A stretch of 64,000 nucleotides of DNA, taken from assembly GCF_022867795.2 (NCBI RefSeq), contig NZ_CP107006.1:2852001-2916000 (forward strand), read 5' to 3'. Below the pieces are notes generated by a model that saw only the letters and a program-made list of their open reading frames with translations, had not been told where the DNA came from and searched no databases. Shown piece by piece: positions 8,719 through 16,532 of this stretch (the stretch's first letter is position 1; each line of letters opens with the position of its first letter). The DNA is from Chitinophaga horti. GTDB lineage: Bacteria > Bacteroidota > Bacteroidia > Chitinophagales > Chitinophagaceae. Made by a program: the position numbers and the translations under genes.

Positions 8719-8773
8719 GGAAAACTGTATTACCTTCCGGCCCCAGGCCCAGGAATATGTAATACAGTTTTCC
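8719..8773 (-). terminator. Long hairpin between precursor gene and thioredoxin lipoprotein
   Basis: Arms of 15 bases (8719-8733 and 8759-8773) are perfectly complementary, and the 25-base interior can pair further through TTCC/GGAA. The hairpin begins 13 bases past the precursor stop codon and ends 23 bases before the lipoprotein start. No long T run follows, so it is more likely a partial attenuator or an mRNA 3'-end stabiliser than a full terminator. Such structures often raise precursor mRNA over that of downstream enzymes. Confidence 0.6.
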
Positions 8774-8785
8774 GATAGAATTAGA

Positions 8786-9052
8786 TTAGCACCAGTAGTA
8801 ATTACCCTGATTGCTACCTTCACAGCAATAGTTATGACAGCTGGTACCACCTACACTTGGAGGGCAGGTACCATAAGCGGGCATGTAACCAGATTCTACG
8901 TGGCAGTACCTGGTACAGTTCTGTGGGCAGGGATTACCATTGCTTCCACCTGGTGTGCCGGGACCACTTCCACCCGTTACGTTTTTCAGCTGGATTCTTG
9001 TCAGCACTTCCGCGCCTTCCAGTTGCTGGAGATTCAATTTTAACTTTTTCAT
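8786..9052 (-). CDS. Cys-rich double-glycine precursor peptide 1
   Basis: This 88-residue peptide has a 28-residue leader (MKKLKLNLQQLEGAEVLT...) ending in NVTGG and a 60-residue core. The leader shows the KLKLN-x-L...L-x-x-V-x-GG shape of Bacteroidota double-glycine precursors, cut by C39 peptidases. The core starts SGPGTPGGSNGNPC and has eight cysteines spaced C-x3-C-x3-C-x12-C-x8-C-x3-CC-x10-C, ending in Cys. Eight cysteines would allow four disulfides. The frame is open upstream to 9136, but the start at 9052 gives the canonical leader. Nearby are a C39 ABC exporter, a VKOR-thioredoxin and a TlpA protein, which fits a secreted disulfide-folded peptide, probably a bacteriocin or signal. 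Activity is unknown. Confidence 0.85.
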   Translation of the reverse strand: MKKLKLNLQQLEGAEVLTRIQLKNVTGGSGPGTPGGSNGNPCPQNCTRYCHVESGYMPAYGTCPPSVGGTSCHNYCCEGSNQGNYYWC

Positions 9053-9133
9053 TTCTGGGTTTCTTAATAAGTTAACAATGACTTCAAACGCGTTATTACT
9101 GCAGGCTAACAGGTTATGAAGTACTTTCAAAAC

Positions 9134-9166
9134 CAAAATTACCTGTCGTCGTTCGGCTATATCCGG
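9134..9166 (-). promoter_or_regulatory. Promoter region of precursor 1 (duplicated upstream element)
   Basis: On the minus strand this holds TAATTTTG (9141-9134), a match to the Bacteroidota -7 consensus TAnnTTTG. Just upstream is the 15-base element CCGGATATAGCCGAA (9166-9152), whose edge is 100 bases from the start codon. The same arrangement recurs exactly 400 bases away before precursor 2, so both copies are probably expressed and regulated alike, perhaps by the adjacent winged-helix protein. Confidence 0.5.
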
Positions 9167-9190
9167 AACGAAAATAATTACGTGCTATTG

Positions 9191-9452
9191 CTAGCACCAG
9201 TAAACGTGATCTGTCTCACAACAATAATTATGACAACCCGGAGGAGCGCTCGGCGGACAAACGCCCCAGGCAGGGAAGTAACCATCCATCACGTGGCAAT
9301 ACCGTGTGCAGTGAGAGGGACAAGGATTCCCATTACTCCCCCCGGCGTACCAGGACCTATAGGCCCGCTCCCCCGGTTACATTCTTTAGCTGCGCCCGGG
9401 TCAGCACTTCCGCGCCTCCCATTTGCTGAAGATTCAACTTTAATCTTTTCAT
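9191..9452 (-). pseudogene. Cys-rich double-glycine precursor peptide 2, frame broken twice in G runs
   Basis: From ATG at 9452 the frame encodes a 28-residue leader almost identical to that of precursor 1 (MKRLKLNLQQMGGAEVLT...NVTGG), then stops at 9357-9359. A second frame downstream encodes the matching core (NPCPSHCTRYC ... HNYCC ... VYWC, stop 9191-9193). Two one-base losses, one in the G5 run (plus-strand C 9370-9374) and one in the G6 run (9338-9343), explain this. Adding one G to each gives an 87-residue peptide with the same eight cysteines, C-x3-C-x3-C-x12-C-x7-C-x3-CC-x7-C. The core is conserved at residue level, so the gene is either intact and missequenced or only very recently broken. 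It is probably a second, diversified secreted peptide. Confidence 0.8.
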
Positions 9453-9533
9453 TTCCCAAAACTTTAAATTGTGTATAATATGCTCCGGTTGAGGACTCAA
9501 CAGGGTTCATCCAACACAGGAGCGTTTCAGGAA

Positions 9534-9566
9534 CGAAACTAACTATGCTCATTCGGTTATATCCGG
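9534..9566 (-). promoter_or_regulatory. Promoter region of precursor 2 (duplicated upstream element)
   Basis: The minus strand carries CCGGATATAACCGAA (9566-9552) and TAGTTTCG (9541-9534), a near match to TAnnTTTG. These are exactly 400 bases from the corresponding elements before precursor 1 and at the same distance (100 bases) from the start codon. Only one base differs in the 15-base element, while the sequence around it has diverged, which suggests selection on a binding site. Confidence 0.45.
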
Positions 9567-9581
9567 TATTAACATGCCCGG

Positions 9582-9914
9582 TCAATCCTTCACACAAGGT
9601 ACAAACACGGCCTGCGGTGAAAAACACATATTCTTCATCTCCTCCCCTGCCATAGACGCTTCCCGCGTGAGCGGCTCTCCGTACCGGAAAAACATGCCGG
9701 ACACCATCTGCCCTTCTTCTGTATAGTAATAAGTGCGCCGCAACCGGTCGTACTTAATCGGAAAACCCATCTCTTTCATTTCGGTGAGAATTTCGCAAAG
9801 CGTCGTTTTACTCAGCCGGTTCTTACAGGCAAATGCGGCAAGATCGCCGGTAGCCTTGTTTTTTATCATCTGATTGATATACTGTAACCGTTTGAAATGC
9901 TTCGATATCGCCAT
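9582..9914 (-). CDS. Small winged-helix DNA-binding protein of the peptide locus
   Basis: This 110-residue protein resembles the N-terminal HTH of DeoR/WYL-type regulators. It has a helical start (HFKRLQYINQMIKNKATGD), a helix-turn-helix region (LSKTTLCEILTEMKEMGFPI) and a wing-like end YDRLRRTYYYTEEGQ. No ligand-binding domain follows. It sits 24 bases downstream of the VKOR-thioredoxin gene and just upstream of the two precursor genes on the same strand. It is therefore a candidate local regulator, possibly acting on the duplicated elements at 9152-9166 and 9552-9566. The regulatory role is inferred from position; the fold assignment is from sequence pattern only. Confidence 0.7.
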   Translation of the reverse strand: MAISKHFKRLQYINQMIKNKATGDLAAFACKNRLSKTTLCEILTEMKEMGFPIKYDRLRRTYYYTEEGQMVSGMFFRYGEPLTREASMAGEEMKNMCFSPQAVFVPCVKD

Positions 9915-9938
9915 GTCTTCAAAATTTACGGAAGTGAA

Positions 9939-11621
9939 TTAATCGATCAGGAAGTACTTAAGGTCGTTAACTGTATACATATCGGGCAGTTGAAAGTAGG
10001 CTCTTTCCGACTCGTCGGCCACGGGCATGGATATGTAGAAAGTAGGCGTGAACGCGATGGACGCCAGGTTGCTCCAGTCCCACATTTCCTTTACCTTTTC
10101 GGTTTGCTGCTGCAGTTCGCCGTTTAACGGGAACTTTTGTGCAAAGGCTACGTAATCCTTTTTATCGGACAGGTACCATTCGTCGAGGGCGTTGCGGGTC
10201 AGCTGTTCATTATCCTTGGCTGCAATCGCCAATAAATGTTTCACTGGTGGCGTTTTCATATCTGTATCATCGCCCGTAGCAGTGAAAATAATCTGCAACT
10301 GTACCTCCTTATTATGTTCCAGCAACTCCTCCATCATCGGGTGTGCCTGGGCGCAGGGGCCGCAGTAGGGGTTGCAAACTTTTAGTATTCTGAACGGTGC
10401 ATCGGCCTTCCCTAACGTGATACCTAATCCATTGCTGGGGTGTTCGAGCCTTTTTTGTTTCGATAGCAGGGCTTCGAACATTTGCGGATTCTGTTTCAGC
10501 CGTTGTAATTCGATCTTACGCTGCCGGCTTTCCTTGGCTTTTTCAAAGGCAGGCATGGCGGTCATCACTGCCAGCGCTGTAAATACAAGGCAGGAAAGCA
10601 GCAACAAGTAGCTGTTGCCAGGAATTTCGCCTAATGGAAGTGCGAGGTGAAATCCGCCTGCCAATGCCGCAACGAATTGTAACACCAGCAGGCCCTGCAC
10701 CGCCAGGCACAGCACACACCATTGTTTGGCCACTTTATACTGGAAGTAAACGGAATACACCGTGTAAGGCAATGCCAATACATTCATCCATGCTACGAGT
10801 TGCAGCACCGATGTATTGGCCACCCCGCTGACGAACAATGCCATCAGCGTTCCCATAAAGTATGAAAAGCCGATGCTGCTCCAGCTTTGTCCAAATATTT
10901 TAGCTGCTTTTGAATTTAAGATGGCGGCGCAATTTACCTTTACACCAGCCTGGCAAACTTGTTTGAGCGCCGGGTTATGTTGATCAATCTCATGCCATAA
11001 CAGCATCGCCCCTACGACGCAACCCATCAGCGTGACCAGGGTGAAAATGATAGGAAATACGGATGCCGTTACCGGCTGAAGAAAAGCGGTGATCAGGCAA
11101 GCAAGTAAAGTAAGTATAGGCAATACAAAAATGAGTGCGCGGTTAAGCGTTTGCTTTTGTTTTTCTTTATGTTGATTCCCTGCAAAGTTTTTCTCGCCTG
11201 CATTATCCTCTTTGCCTACGAGCAGCACCGTGCCCGTGTATATCTTTTCAAATGCCTCCGCAGAAAGCGTTTCCTTCTTTTTTGATCCGGGGTTATACAA
11301 CGCGACCTCGTTTGCAGAGAAATTGGTAACCGTGGCAAACGCCGGCCCCACCTGGCTTGTATTGATCCGCGCCATAAAGGGCGGTTTGATCTCCGGCTCC
11401 AGCGCGATCATCGACCATGGAATCTTATAAGGCAAACATGCCACGTTATAAGACGCTCCTATCACATCGGCAACGGCCTGCAGGTTAGGATATTCGGGAT
11501 GCTGCAACAACTCATCCCTTAGGTAGGTCCTCGTGTAAGGCACCTGGATACTCGATAACAAATACGCAGTAGCATCCTCGCAATGTTGCATAGGCAGTAA
11601 TAAACGTGAGAAAAAAGACAT
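9939..11621 (-). CDS. VKOR-thioredoxin fusion with C39-like N-terminal domain
   Basis: This is a 560-residue membrane protein in three parts. Residues ~1-135 resemble a C39 peptidase-like domain (QHPEYPNLQAVADVIGA) but lack the DCGPT catalytic motif. Residues ~165-370 form a multi-helix vitamin K epoxide reductase domain with a loop cysteine pair (VCQAGVKVNC, ~222-230) and the active-site WCVLC (~301-305). The C-terminal thioredoxin/DsbA-like domain carries NPYCGPCAQAH (~420). Such fusions make disulfides in the periplasm and pass electrons to quinone. Beside eight-cysteine peptides and a C39 exporter, its likely task is oxidative folding of the exported cores. The inactive C39-like part may bind the double-glycine leader. 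It is divergent from the exporter gene. Confidence 0.85.
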   Translation of the reverse strand: MSFFSRLLLPMQHCEDATAYLLSSIQVPYTRTYLRDELLQHPEYPNLQAVADVIGASYNVACLPYKIPWSMIALEPEIKPPFMARINTSQVGPAFATVTNFSANEVALYNPGSKKKETLSAEAFEKIYTGTVLLVGKEDNAGEKNFAGNQHKEKQKQTLNRALIFVLPILTLLACLITAFLQPVTASVFPIIFTLVTLMGCVVGAMLLWHEIDQHNPALKQVCQAGVKVNCAAILNSKAAKIFGQSWSSIGFSYFMGTLMALFVSGVANTSVLQLVAWMNVLALPYTVYSVYFQYKVAKQWCVLCLAVQGLLVLQFVAALAGGFHLALPLGEIPGNSYLLLLSCLVFTALAVMTAMPAFEKAKESRQRKIELQRLKQNPQMFEALLSKQKRLEHPSNGLGITLGKADAPFRILKVCNPYCGPCAQAHPMMEELLEHNKEVQLQIIFTATGDDTDMKTPPVKHLLAIAAKDNEQLTRNALDEWYLSDKKDYVAFAQKFPLNGELQQQTEKVKEMWDWSNLASIAFTPTFYISMPVADESERAYFQLPDMYTVNDLKYFLID

Positions 11622-11792
11622 TAGACGGGTACATTTGGGTTATAAACGGGTTTACATCATTTTAACAGCAGTTGGGTCACTAACTTGGGCACAAAAAAAC
11701 ATTCTCTCTTAATCGTATCTAAAAGTAACAAACACTTTTTATTTCCAGAAAAAATATTTTTATTTGGAAGACATTAACCCAAACCCCCTCGC

Positions 11793-14072
11793 TTGAAAAC
11801 ACAATTCACGTTTTACAAACAACTGAACGCAATGGACTGCGGCCCTACCTGCCTGAGAATGGTAGCGAAATCCTATGGCAAACATTTTACTGCCGACACT
11901 TTACGTCAACAAGCCGGCTTTAGTAAAGGAGGCGTGTCGATGCTCGGCATCAGCGATGCTGCGGAAAATCTCGGCTTTCGCACCAGGGGTGTTAAACTCA
12001 CTGCGAAACAACTGCAGGACGTTACGCTGCCGGCTATACTGCATTGGGACCAAAATCATTTCGTCGTCGCGCACCCCGACTCCTTTCCCGGTGAAAGATC
12101 GATACGTAATTGGTTTAAGAAAGAAGATTCCGTCACCATCGCCGATCCAGGCAAGGGAATTATTCGTTACAGTTACCAGGAGTTCCTGCAACATTGGGCA
12201 TCTGCTAAAAATGATCATGGAGAAGATATGGGTATTGCCTTGTTGCTGGAGCCCACGCCAATGTTCGAAGAGCAGGAAAGTGAAAAAGAACAGAAACTAA
12301 GCTGGGAGCGCGTCACAAAATACCTGCTTACCGCGCAGTGGCAGATATTCCAGGTGTTTACCGCATTGCTGATCACCTCTCTCATCGCCCTTATTTTCCC
12401 GTTCCTTACGCAAGGCATTGTAGATACAGGCATCAGTACACAGAATATGAACTACGTGACCGTCGTGCTGATCGCGCAGGTGATGCTGACATTCAGCCAG
12501 ACGATCGTGGGCTTCATCCGAAGCAGATTATTACTTCGGATATCGAACATTCTGAATTTGCAGATTTTGTCCGACTTCTGGATCAAACTTACCCGGCTGC
12601 CCGTCTCCTACTTCGATATTCACCATACAGGCGACACCTTGCAGCGCATCAACGATCACCGCACCATACAAGGCTTTCTAACCGGAACGGCGCTGAATAC
12701 CGTATTCTCCTTCCTGAATTTTATTGTGTATGCTGTTGTACTGATGATCTACAGTGTGGAACTATTTTTTGTGTTTGGCCTGGGCAGCATCATCTACTTC
12801 GCCTGGGTGCAACTATTTTTACGCATCCGCAGGAAGTTGAATTACGAAACCTTTCACCTGTCCGCCAAAGAAAACAACGCCACGCTGGAACTCATACAAG
12901 GCATGCAGGAAATACGCATCAACAACGCAGAAAAACAAAAACGGTGGAACTGGGAGAATATCCAGGCGCATCTGTTCAAACTCAATTTTAAAAGCCTGAA
13001 CTATAGCCAGGTACAAAGCGCGGGTGCCACGTTCATTCATAGCATACAGGGCATCGTGATCAGTTTTATCGTAGCAAAGCTGGTGATAGATGGCAAACTG
13101 ACGTTAGGCGCTATGCTGGCCGTGCAATATGTGATCGGGCAACTTAGCGGCCCTATACAACAATGGGTAGGATTTGTACAGAGCCTGCAGGATGCGAAAA
13201 TCAGTATGGAGCGCCTGAACGAAATCCACCAGCTGGATAATGAAGAAGACAGCACCAAACACTACATAGCCCAACTACCCGATCACAAAACCATCACGAT
13301 CGCCGATCTTTCATTTACTTATCCCGGTGCAGGCAACGATCCTGTATTGGAACACATCAACCTGACAATACCCGAAAAAAAGGTGACGGCTATTGTGGGC
13401 GCGAGTGGCAGCGGAAAAACAACGCTGGTCAAAATACTACTTAAAATATACCAGCAATACACCGGAGAAATAAGGATCGGTGCAACGCCTCAAATACCGC
13501 TGCCGGGCATGGACATAGATGCATCCACCGGCATGAAGTTTGGCTTTATCAGTCATCCCTACTGGCGAAGCATTTGTGGTGCGGTATTACAGGATGGATA
13601 CATTTTTAACGACAGCATTGCCCGTAACATCACCGTGGCCGATGAAATCATTGATCACGCCCGCCTGCTGCAAAGTGCACGAATTGCAAACATACATTCC
13701 TTTATAGAATCGCTGCCCAATGGCTACTACACCACGTTGGGCGCCGACGGCACAGGATTAAGCCAGGGACAAAAACAAAGAATACTTATTGCCCGCGCCG
13801 TGTACAAAAATCCGGATTACCTGTTTTTCGACGAGGCTACCAATGCGCTCGATGCCAATAACGAAAAGGAAATCACCACGAACCTCGAACGCTTCTTCCG
13901 GGGAAAAACGGTTGTGATCGTCGCACATCGGCTGAGTACCGTGCGCAACGCGGATAAGATCGTGGTGCTGGACAAAGGAAAGATCGTGGAAGAAGGCACG
14001 CACGACGAACTCACCAGCCTCCGCGGCAAATACTACCAGCTGGTAAAAAACCAACTGGAGCTTGGATCGTAA
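11793..14072 (+). CDS. Peptidase C39-containing ABC exporter (PCAT)
   Basis: This 759-residue bacteriocin-type exporter is of normal length. The N-terminal C39 cysteine protease domain has MDCGPTCLRMVAKSYG (catalytic Cys16) and HWDQNHFVV and ADPGKG (His and Asp). Residues ~165-480 form an ABC transmembrane region. The C-terminal ATPase shows GASGSGKTTL (Walker A), LSQGQKQR (signature), YLFFDEATNALD (Walker B) and IVAHRLS (H-loop). It cuts precursors after the double glycine and exports the core across the inner membrane. The start is TTG at 11793, which gives the standard N-terminus. It is followed after 20 bases by the HlyD gene and divergent from the VKOR/precursor genes. The two precursors at 8786-9452 are the obvious substrates. 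Confidence 0.94.
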   Translation: MKTQFTFYKQLNAMDCGPTCLRMVAKSYGKHFTADTLRQQAGFSKGGVSMLGISDAAENLGFRTRGVKLTAKQLQDVTLPAILHWDQNHFVVAHPDSFPGERSIRNWFKKEDSVTIADPGKGIIRYSYQEFLQHWASAKNDHGEDMGIALLLEPTPMFEEQESEKEQKLSWERVTKYLLTAQWQIFQVFTALLITSLIALIFPFLTQGIVDTGISTQNMNYVTVVLIAQVMLTFSQTIVGFIRSRLLLRISNILNLQILSDFWIKLTRLPVSYFDIHHTGDTLQRINDHRTIQGFLTGTALNTVFSFLNFIVYAVVLMIYSVELFFVFGLGSIIYFAWVQLFLRIRRKLNYETFHLSAKENNATLELIQGMQEIRINNAEKQKRWNWENIQAHLFKLNFKSLNYSQVQSAGATFIHSIQGIVISFIVAKLVIDGKLTLGAMLAVQYVIGQLSGPIQQWVGFVQSLQDAKISMERLNEIHQLDNEEDSTKHYIAQLPDHKTITIADLSFTYPGAGNDPVLEHINLTIPEKKVTAIVGASGSGKTTLVKILLKIYQQYTGEIRIGATPQIPLPGMDIDASTGMKFGFISHPYWRSICGAVLQDGYIFNDSIARNITVADEIIDHARLLQSARIANIHSFIESLPNGYYTTLGADGTGLSQGQKQRILIARAVYKNPDYLFFDEATNALDANNEKEITTNLERFFRGKTVVIVAHRLSTVRNADKIVVLDKGKIVEEGTHDELTSLRGKYYQLVKNQLELGS

Positions 14073-14092
14073 ACCCTTAACCCACTATCACG

Positions 14093-15436
14093 ATGCACAA
14101 CTACCAATCTGCCATTCAGCTGCTTACCAATGAAACGCTGGATGAAATAAAACCTGACAGTGCCTTCCGGGAGCGTTCAGAACTGGCGCAGGAAATCATC
14201 AGCCGTAAGCCGGATTTTTATGAAAGATGGGCGCTGCCTATGTTCCTGGCGCTATTATTATTGCTCGCTGCCGGCACCTGGTTCATTAAATACCCAGATA
14301 TTGTTCCGGCCAGCGCCACACTCACCGGTAACAACGCCCCGAAAGAGATCGTTACCCGGCAGGCTGGGAAACTGACGGCCATCTTTGTCAGCAATAACGA
14401 TAGCGTGAAGCAAGGCGATATTTTAGGCTGGATAGAATCTAATGCCGACACCCGCGAAGTCATCGACGTGAGCGACCGACTGAACGCTACGGTGCTGCTG
14501 CTGGAGAAAGGAGCGCCTGAAAACATTGCTACCCTCGTGAATAAACGTTTCACACGACTCGGAGAGTTACAAACTTCGTATCAAACGTTTATTTCGGCGT
14601 GGCAACAGTATAACGATTACCTGGTCAACGGTTTTTATGCAAAACGAAAAAAGATGTTGCATCGTGACATCGCTGCTTTACAAACCATCGAACAACAGGT
14701 AAGTACACAAAAACGGCTCACCACAGAGGATAACAGTATTGCCAGCACTACTTTCGACATGTATAAGCAGTTATACGAGGAGAAAGTGATATCCGCTGAA
14801 GAGTTTCGTAAGGCACAAAGTGTACTGTTAAGCAAGCAGCTATCGCTTCCGCAGGTAGATGCAAACATCATTTCCCAACAAAACCAGATCCGGGAGAAAC
14901 AAAAGGAAATAGACCAGGTAGCGCACGACATTTTGCAGCAGCAACAAACGTTTGAACAGGCGTTGTACACCTTAAAAAGCGAGGTAGACCAATGGCTGCG
15001 CAACTATACGATACAGGCGCCCGCCGATGGAAAAGTAGTATTAGCACTGCCCTTACAACAACACCAGTTTTTAGAGCAGGGAAAACTGATCGGCTACGTA
15101 AACCCGGCGAACAGCCAATACTACGCAGAAATTAAACTGGCGCAATATAATTTCGGCAAAGTAGATACGGGTATGAAAGTACAATTGCGCTTCGTAGCTT
15201 ACCCTTATCAGGAAACAGGTTTTCTGCAGGGAACCTTGAATTATGTATCGGAAGTGGCGGTGGATAGTGGATTTATCGGCACGGTGCGGCTCGACCAGGG
15301 TTTGCTGACCAACCAGGCGAAAACGATTCCTTATAAAAACGGATTAAAGGCGGATGCGCTGATCATAACGCGGGATATGCGGTTGCTGGAGCGCCTGTAT
15401 TACTCCGTTATAAAAACTACCTCGATAGATAAATAA
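14093..15436 (+). CDS. HlyD-family membrane fusion protein (periplasmic adaptor)
   Basis: This 447-residue adaptor for a type I secretion exporter has a short cytoplasmic N-terminus, one membrane helix (~residues 45-65, FLALLLLLAAGTWFI), and a biotinyl-lipoyl half motif (IVTRQAGKLTAIFVSNNDSVKQGDILG). A long coiled-coil hairpin rich in Gln, Glu and Lys (~120-295) follows, then the second lipoyl half (YTIQAPADGKVV) and a beta-barrel end. It is co-transcribed with the PCAT gene 20 bases upstream. It would link that exporter to an outer-membrane TolC-like channel, which is not in this window. The hairpin at 15437-15464 ends the unit. Confidence 0.92.
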   Translation: MHNYQSAIQLLTNETLDEIKPDSAFRERSELAQEIISRKPDFYERWALPMFLALLLLLAAGTWFIKYPDIVPASATLTGNNAPKEIVTRQAGKLTAIFVSNNDSVKQGDILGWIESNADTREVIDVSDRLNATVLLLEKGAPENIATLVNKRFTRLGELQTSYQTFISAWQQYNDYLVNGFYAKRKKMLHRDIAALQTIEQQVSTQKRLTTEDNSIASTTFDMYKQLYEEKVISAEEFRKAQSVLLSKQLSLPQVDANIISQQNQIREKQKEIDQVAHDILQQQQTFEQALYTLKSEVDQWLRNYTIQAPADGKVVLALPLQQHQFLEQGKLIGYVNPANSQYYAEIKLAQYNFGKVDTGMKVQLRFVAYPYQETGFLQGTLNYVSEVAVDSGFIGTVRLDQGLLTNQAKTIPYKNGLKADALIITRDMRLLERLYYSVIKTTSIDK

Positions 15437-15464
15437 TCCGCCCCGGTTTAGCAGCCGGAGCGGA
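15437..15464. terminator. Hairpin between convergent hlyD-like and methyltransferase genes
   Basis: Arms at 15437-15446 and 15455-15464 (CCGC-rich, one mismatch) with an eight-base loop lie directly after the adaptor stop codon and before the methyltransferase stop. It is probably a bidirectional terminator, although neither side has a strong T run. Confidence 0.5.
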
Positions 15465-15471
15465 ATCGGTA

Positions 15472-16287
15472 TTATCTGCGTTCCACAGTCACCTTCAGGA
15501 AGGTAGCGGGTATCAATGTTTTATCATTGCTACCGCTCTTATTCTGACTGGTGAACAGGGCATCCAGCTCCTGTCTTAATTCTTCTGCCTTTCCGTTCTT
15601 TTCGGCCGCTTCAAAAGCGTTCATAGTAGGGCCATAGTAGTTTTTAAACCTGTCGAGGAAGTCGGACGGGCTTTCATCGATCTCAAATTCGAATGTGGCC
15701 TTTTCGAAAGAGATGTCTTCTTTCGCGACACCGGCATTACCGAAGCGCTCCGTCACGTGGCTTTCCACGCCCCACAACATCGGGCTGATAAAGCCTTCTG
15801 GTGGCGGTGGTGTGTAGGCGGAGCAGGTTTTGAGGATCTGGGCCACCAGCGTAGCATCGCCGGGTATCCAGTTGCCCATCACGATTTTACCACCGGGGCG
15901 CGTAACACGCACCAGTTCATTTGCTACCTCCTGTGGTTTGGGGGCGAACATAGCACCGAAAATAGTTACCGCCATGTCGAACTGCTGATCTTCCAACCCC
16001 TGCAGGTCGGTCGCATCTCCTTCCTGGAAGGCGATGTTAGTGAGGCCCTCTTCCTTCACACGGCGGTTGCCCGCTTCTACGAGGTTGCGCGCAATATCAA
16101 CGCCCAATACATCGGCGCCAAGACGTGCGGCAGGAAGCGCCGTGGTACCGTCGCCGCAACCGAGGTCCAATACTTTCAGGCCTTTGGTGACGCCTAATTT
16201 AGATACGAGTGCAGTACCGCTGGTACGCATAGTTTCGGCGAGTTTAGTAAAGTCGCCCTTTTCCCACAATGTTTTGTTTGGATTCAT
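15472..16287 (-). CDS. Class I SAM-dependent methyltransferase
   Basis: This 271-residue protein has the SAM-binding motif I VLDLGCGDGTTALPAARLGA (residues ~40-60), motif II-like acidic GVD, QEGDATDL and a typical methyltransferase C-terminal fold resembling UbiE/Methyltransf_11 enzymes. The ATG at 16287 is preferred to a TTG two codons earlier. There is no signal peptide, so it acts in the cytoplasm. It faces the peptide-export genes tail to tail and is separated by a hairpin, so it is probably not part of that system. The methyl acceptor cannot be told from sequence; a small metabolite is likely. Confidence 0.82.
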   Translation of the reverse strand: MNPNKTLWEKGDFTKLAETMRTSGTALVSKLGVTKGLKVLDLGCGDGTTALPAARLGADVLGVDIARNLVEAGNRRVKEEGLTNIAFQEGDATDLQGLEDQQFDMAVTIFGAMFAPKPQEVANELVRVTRPGGKIVMGNWIPGDATLVAQILKTCSAYTPPPPEGFISPMLWGVESHVTERFGNAGVAKEDISFEKATFEFEIDESPSDFLDRFKNYYGPTMNAFEAAEKNGKAEELRQELDALFTSQNKSGSNDKTLIPATFLKVTVERR

Positions 16288-16532
16288 GACCAATTGTTTA
16301 CGTAGATATTGCCCACCGGTAGCTGTTGGTGCAGACTAATTTTGGGATTAACCTGTAGGCAATATTCTGGGGTTATAAAATATGTTTCCTCTAAAGGCCG
16401 ACACTGGGCCGTTTTCAGGAGCAAATGTAAAGGGACACCCGAAATTAACAAGGTCAACCACTGGTTTTAGGAAAACTTTAACCAATACAGAATTTATGCT
16501 ATCTTAACAACGTTTAACCCGATGCTGCCGCG

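Noticed and set aside
8786..9452. Lanthipeptide or radical-SAM RiPP class
   Set aside because: The leaders resemble such precursors, but I recognise no LanB/LanC, LanM or radical-SAM enzyme nearby; the companion genes are for disulfides and sugar transfer.
9289..9627. Open frame of 112 codons across precursor 2 and its promoter region
   Set aside because: It is a composite of promoter sequence and the wrong frame of the peptide gene. The real leader and core are in other frames joined by two G-run repairs, as shown by alignment to precursor 1.
15472..16287. Methyltransferase as a tailoring enzyme of the peptide locus
   Set aside because: It is convergent with the exporter operon and separated by a hairpin; the motifs are those of a general small-molecule methyltransferase.
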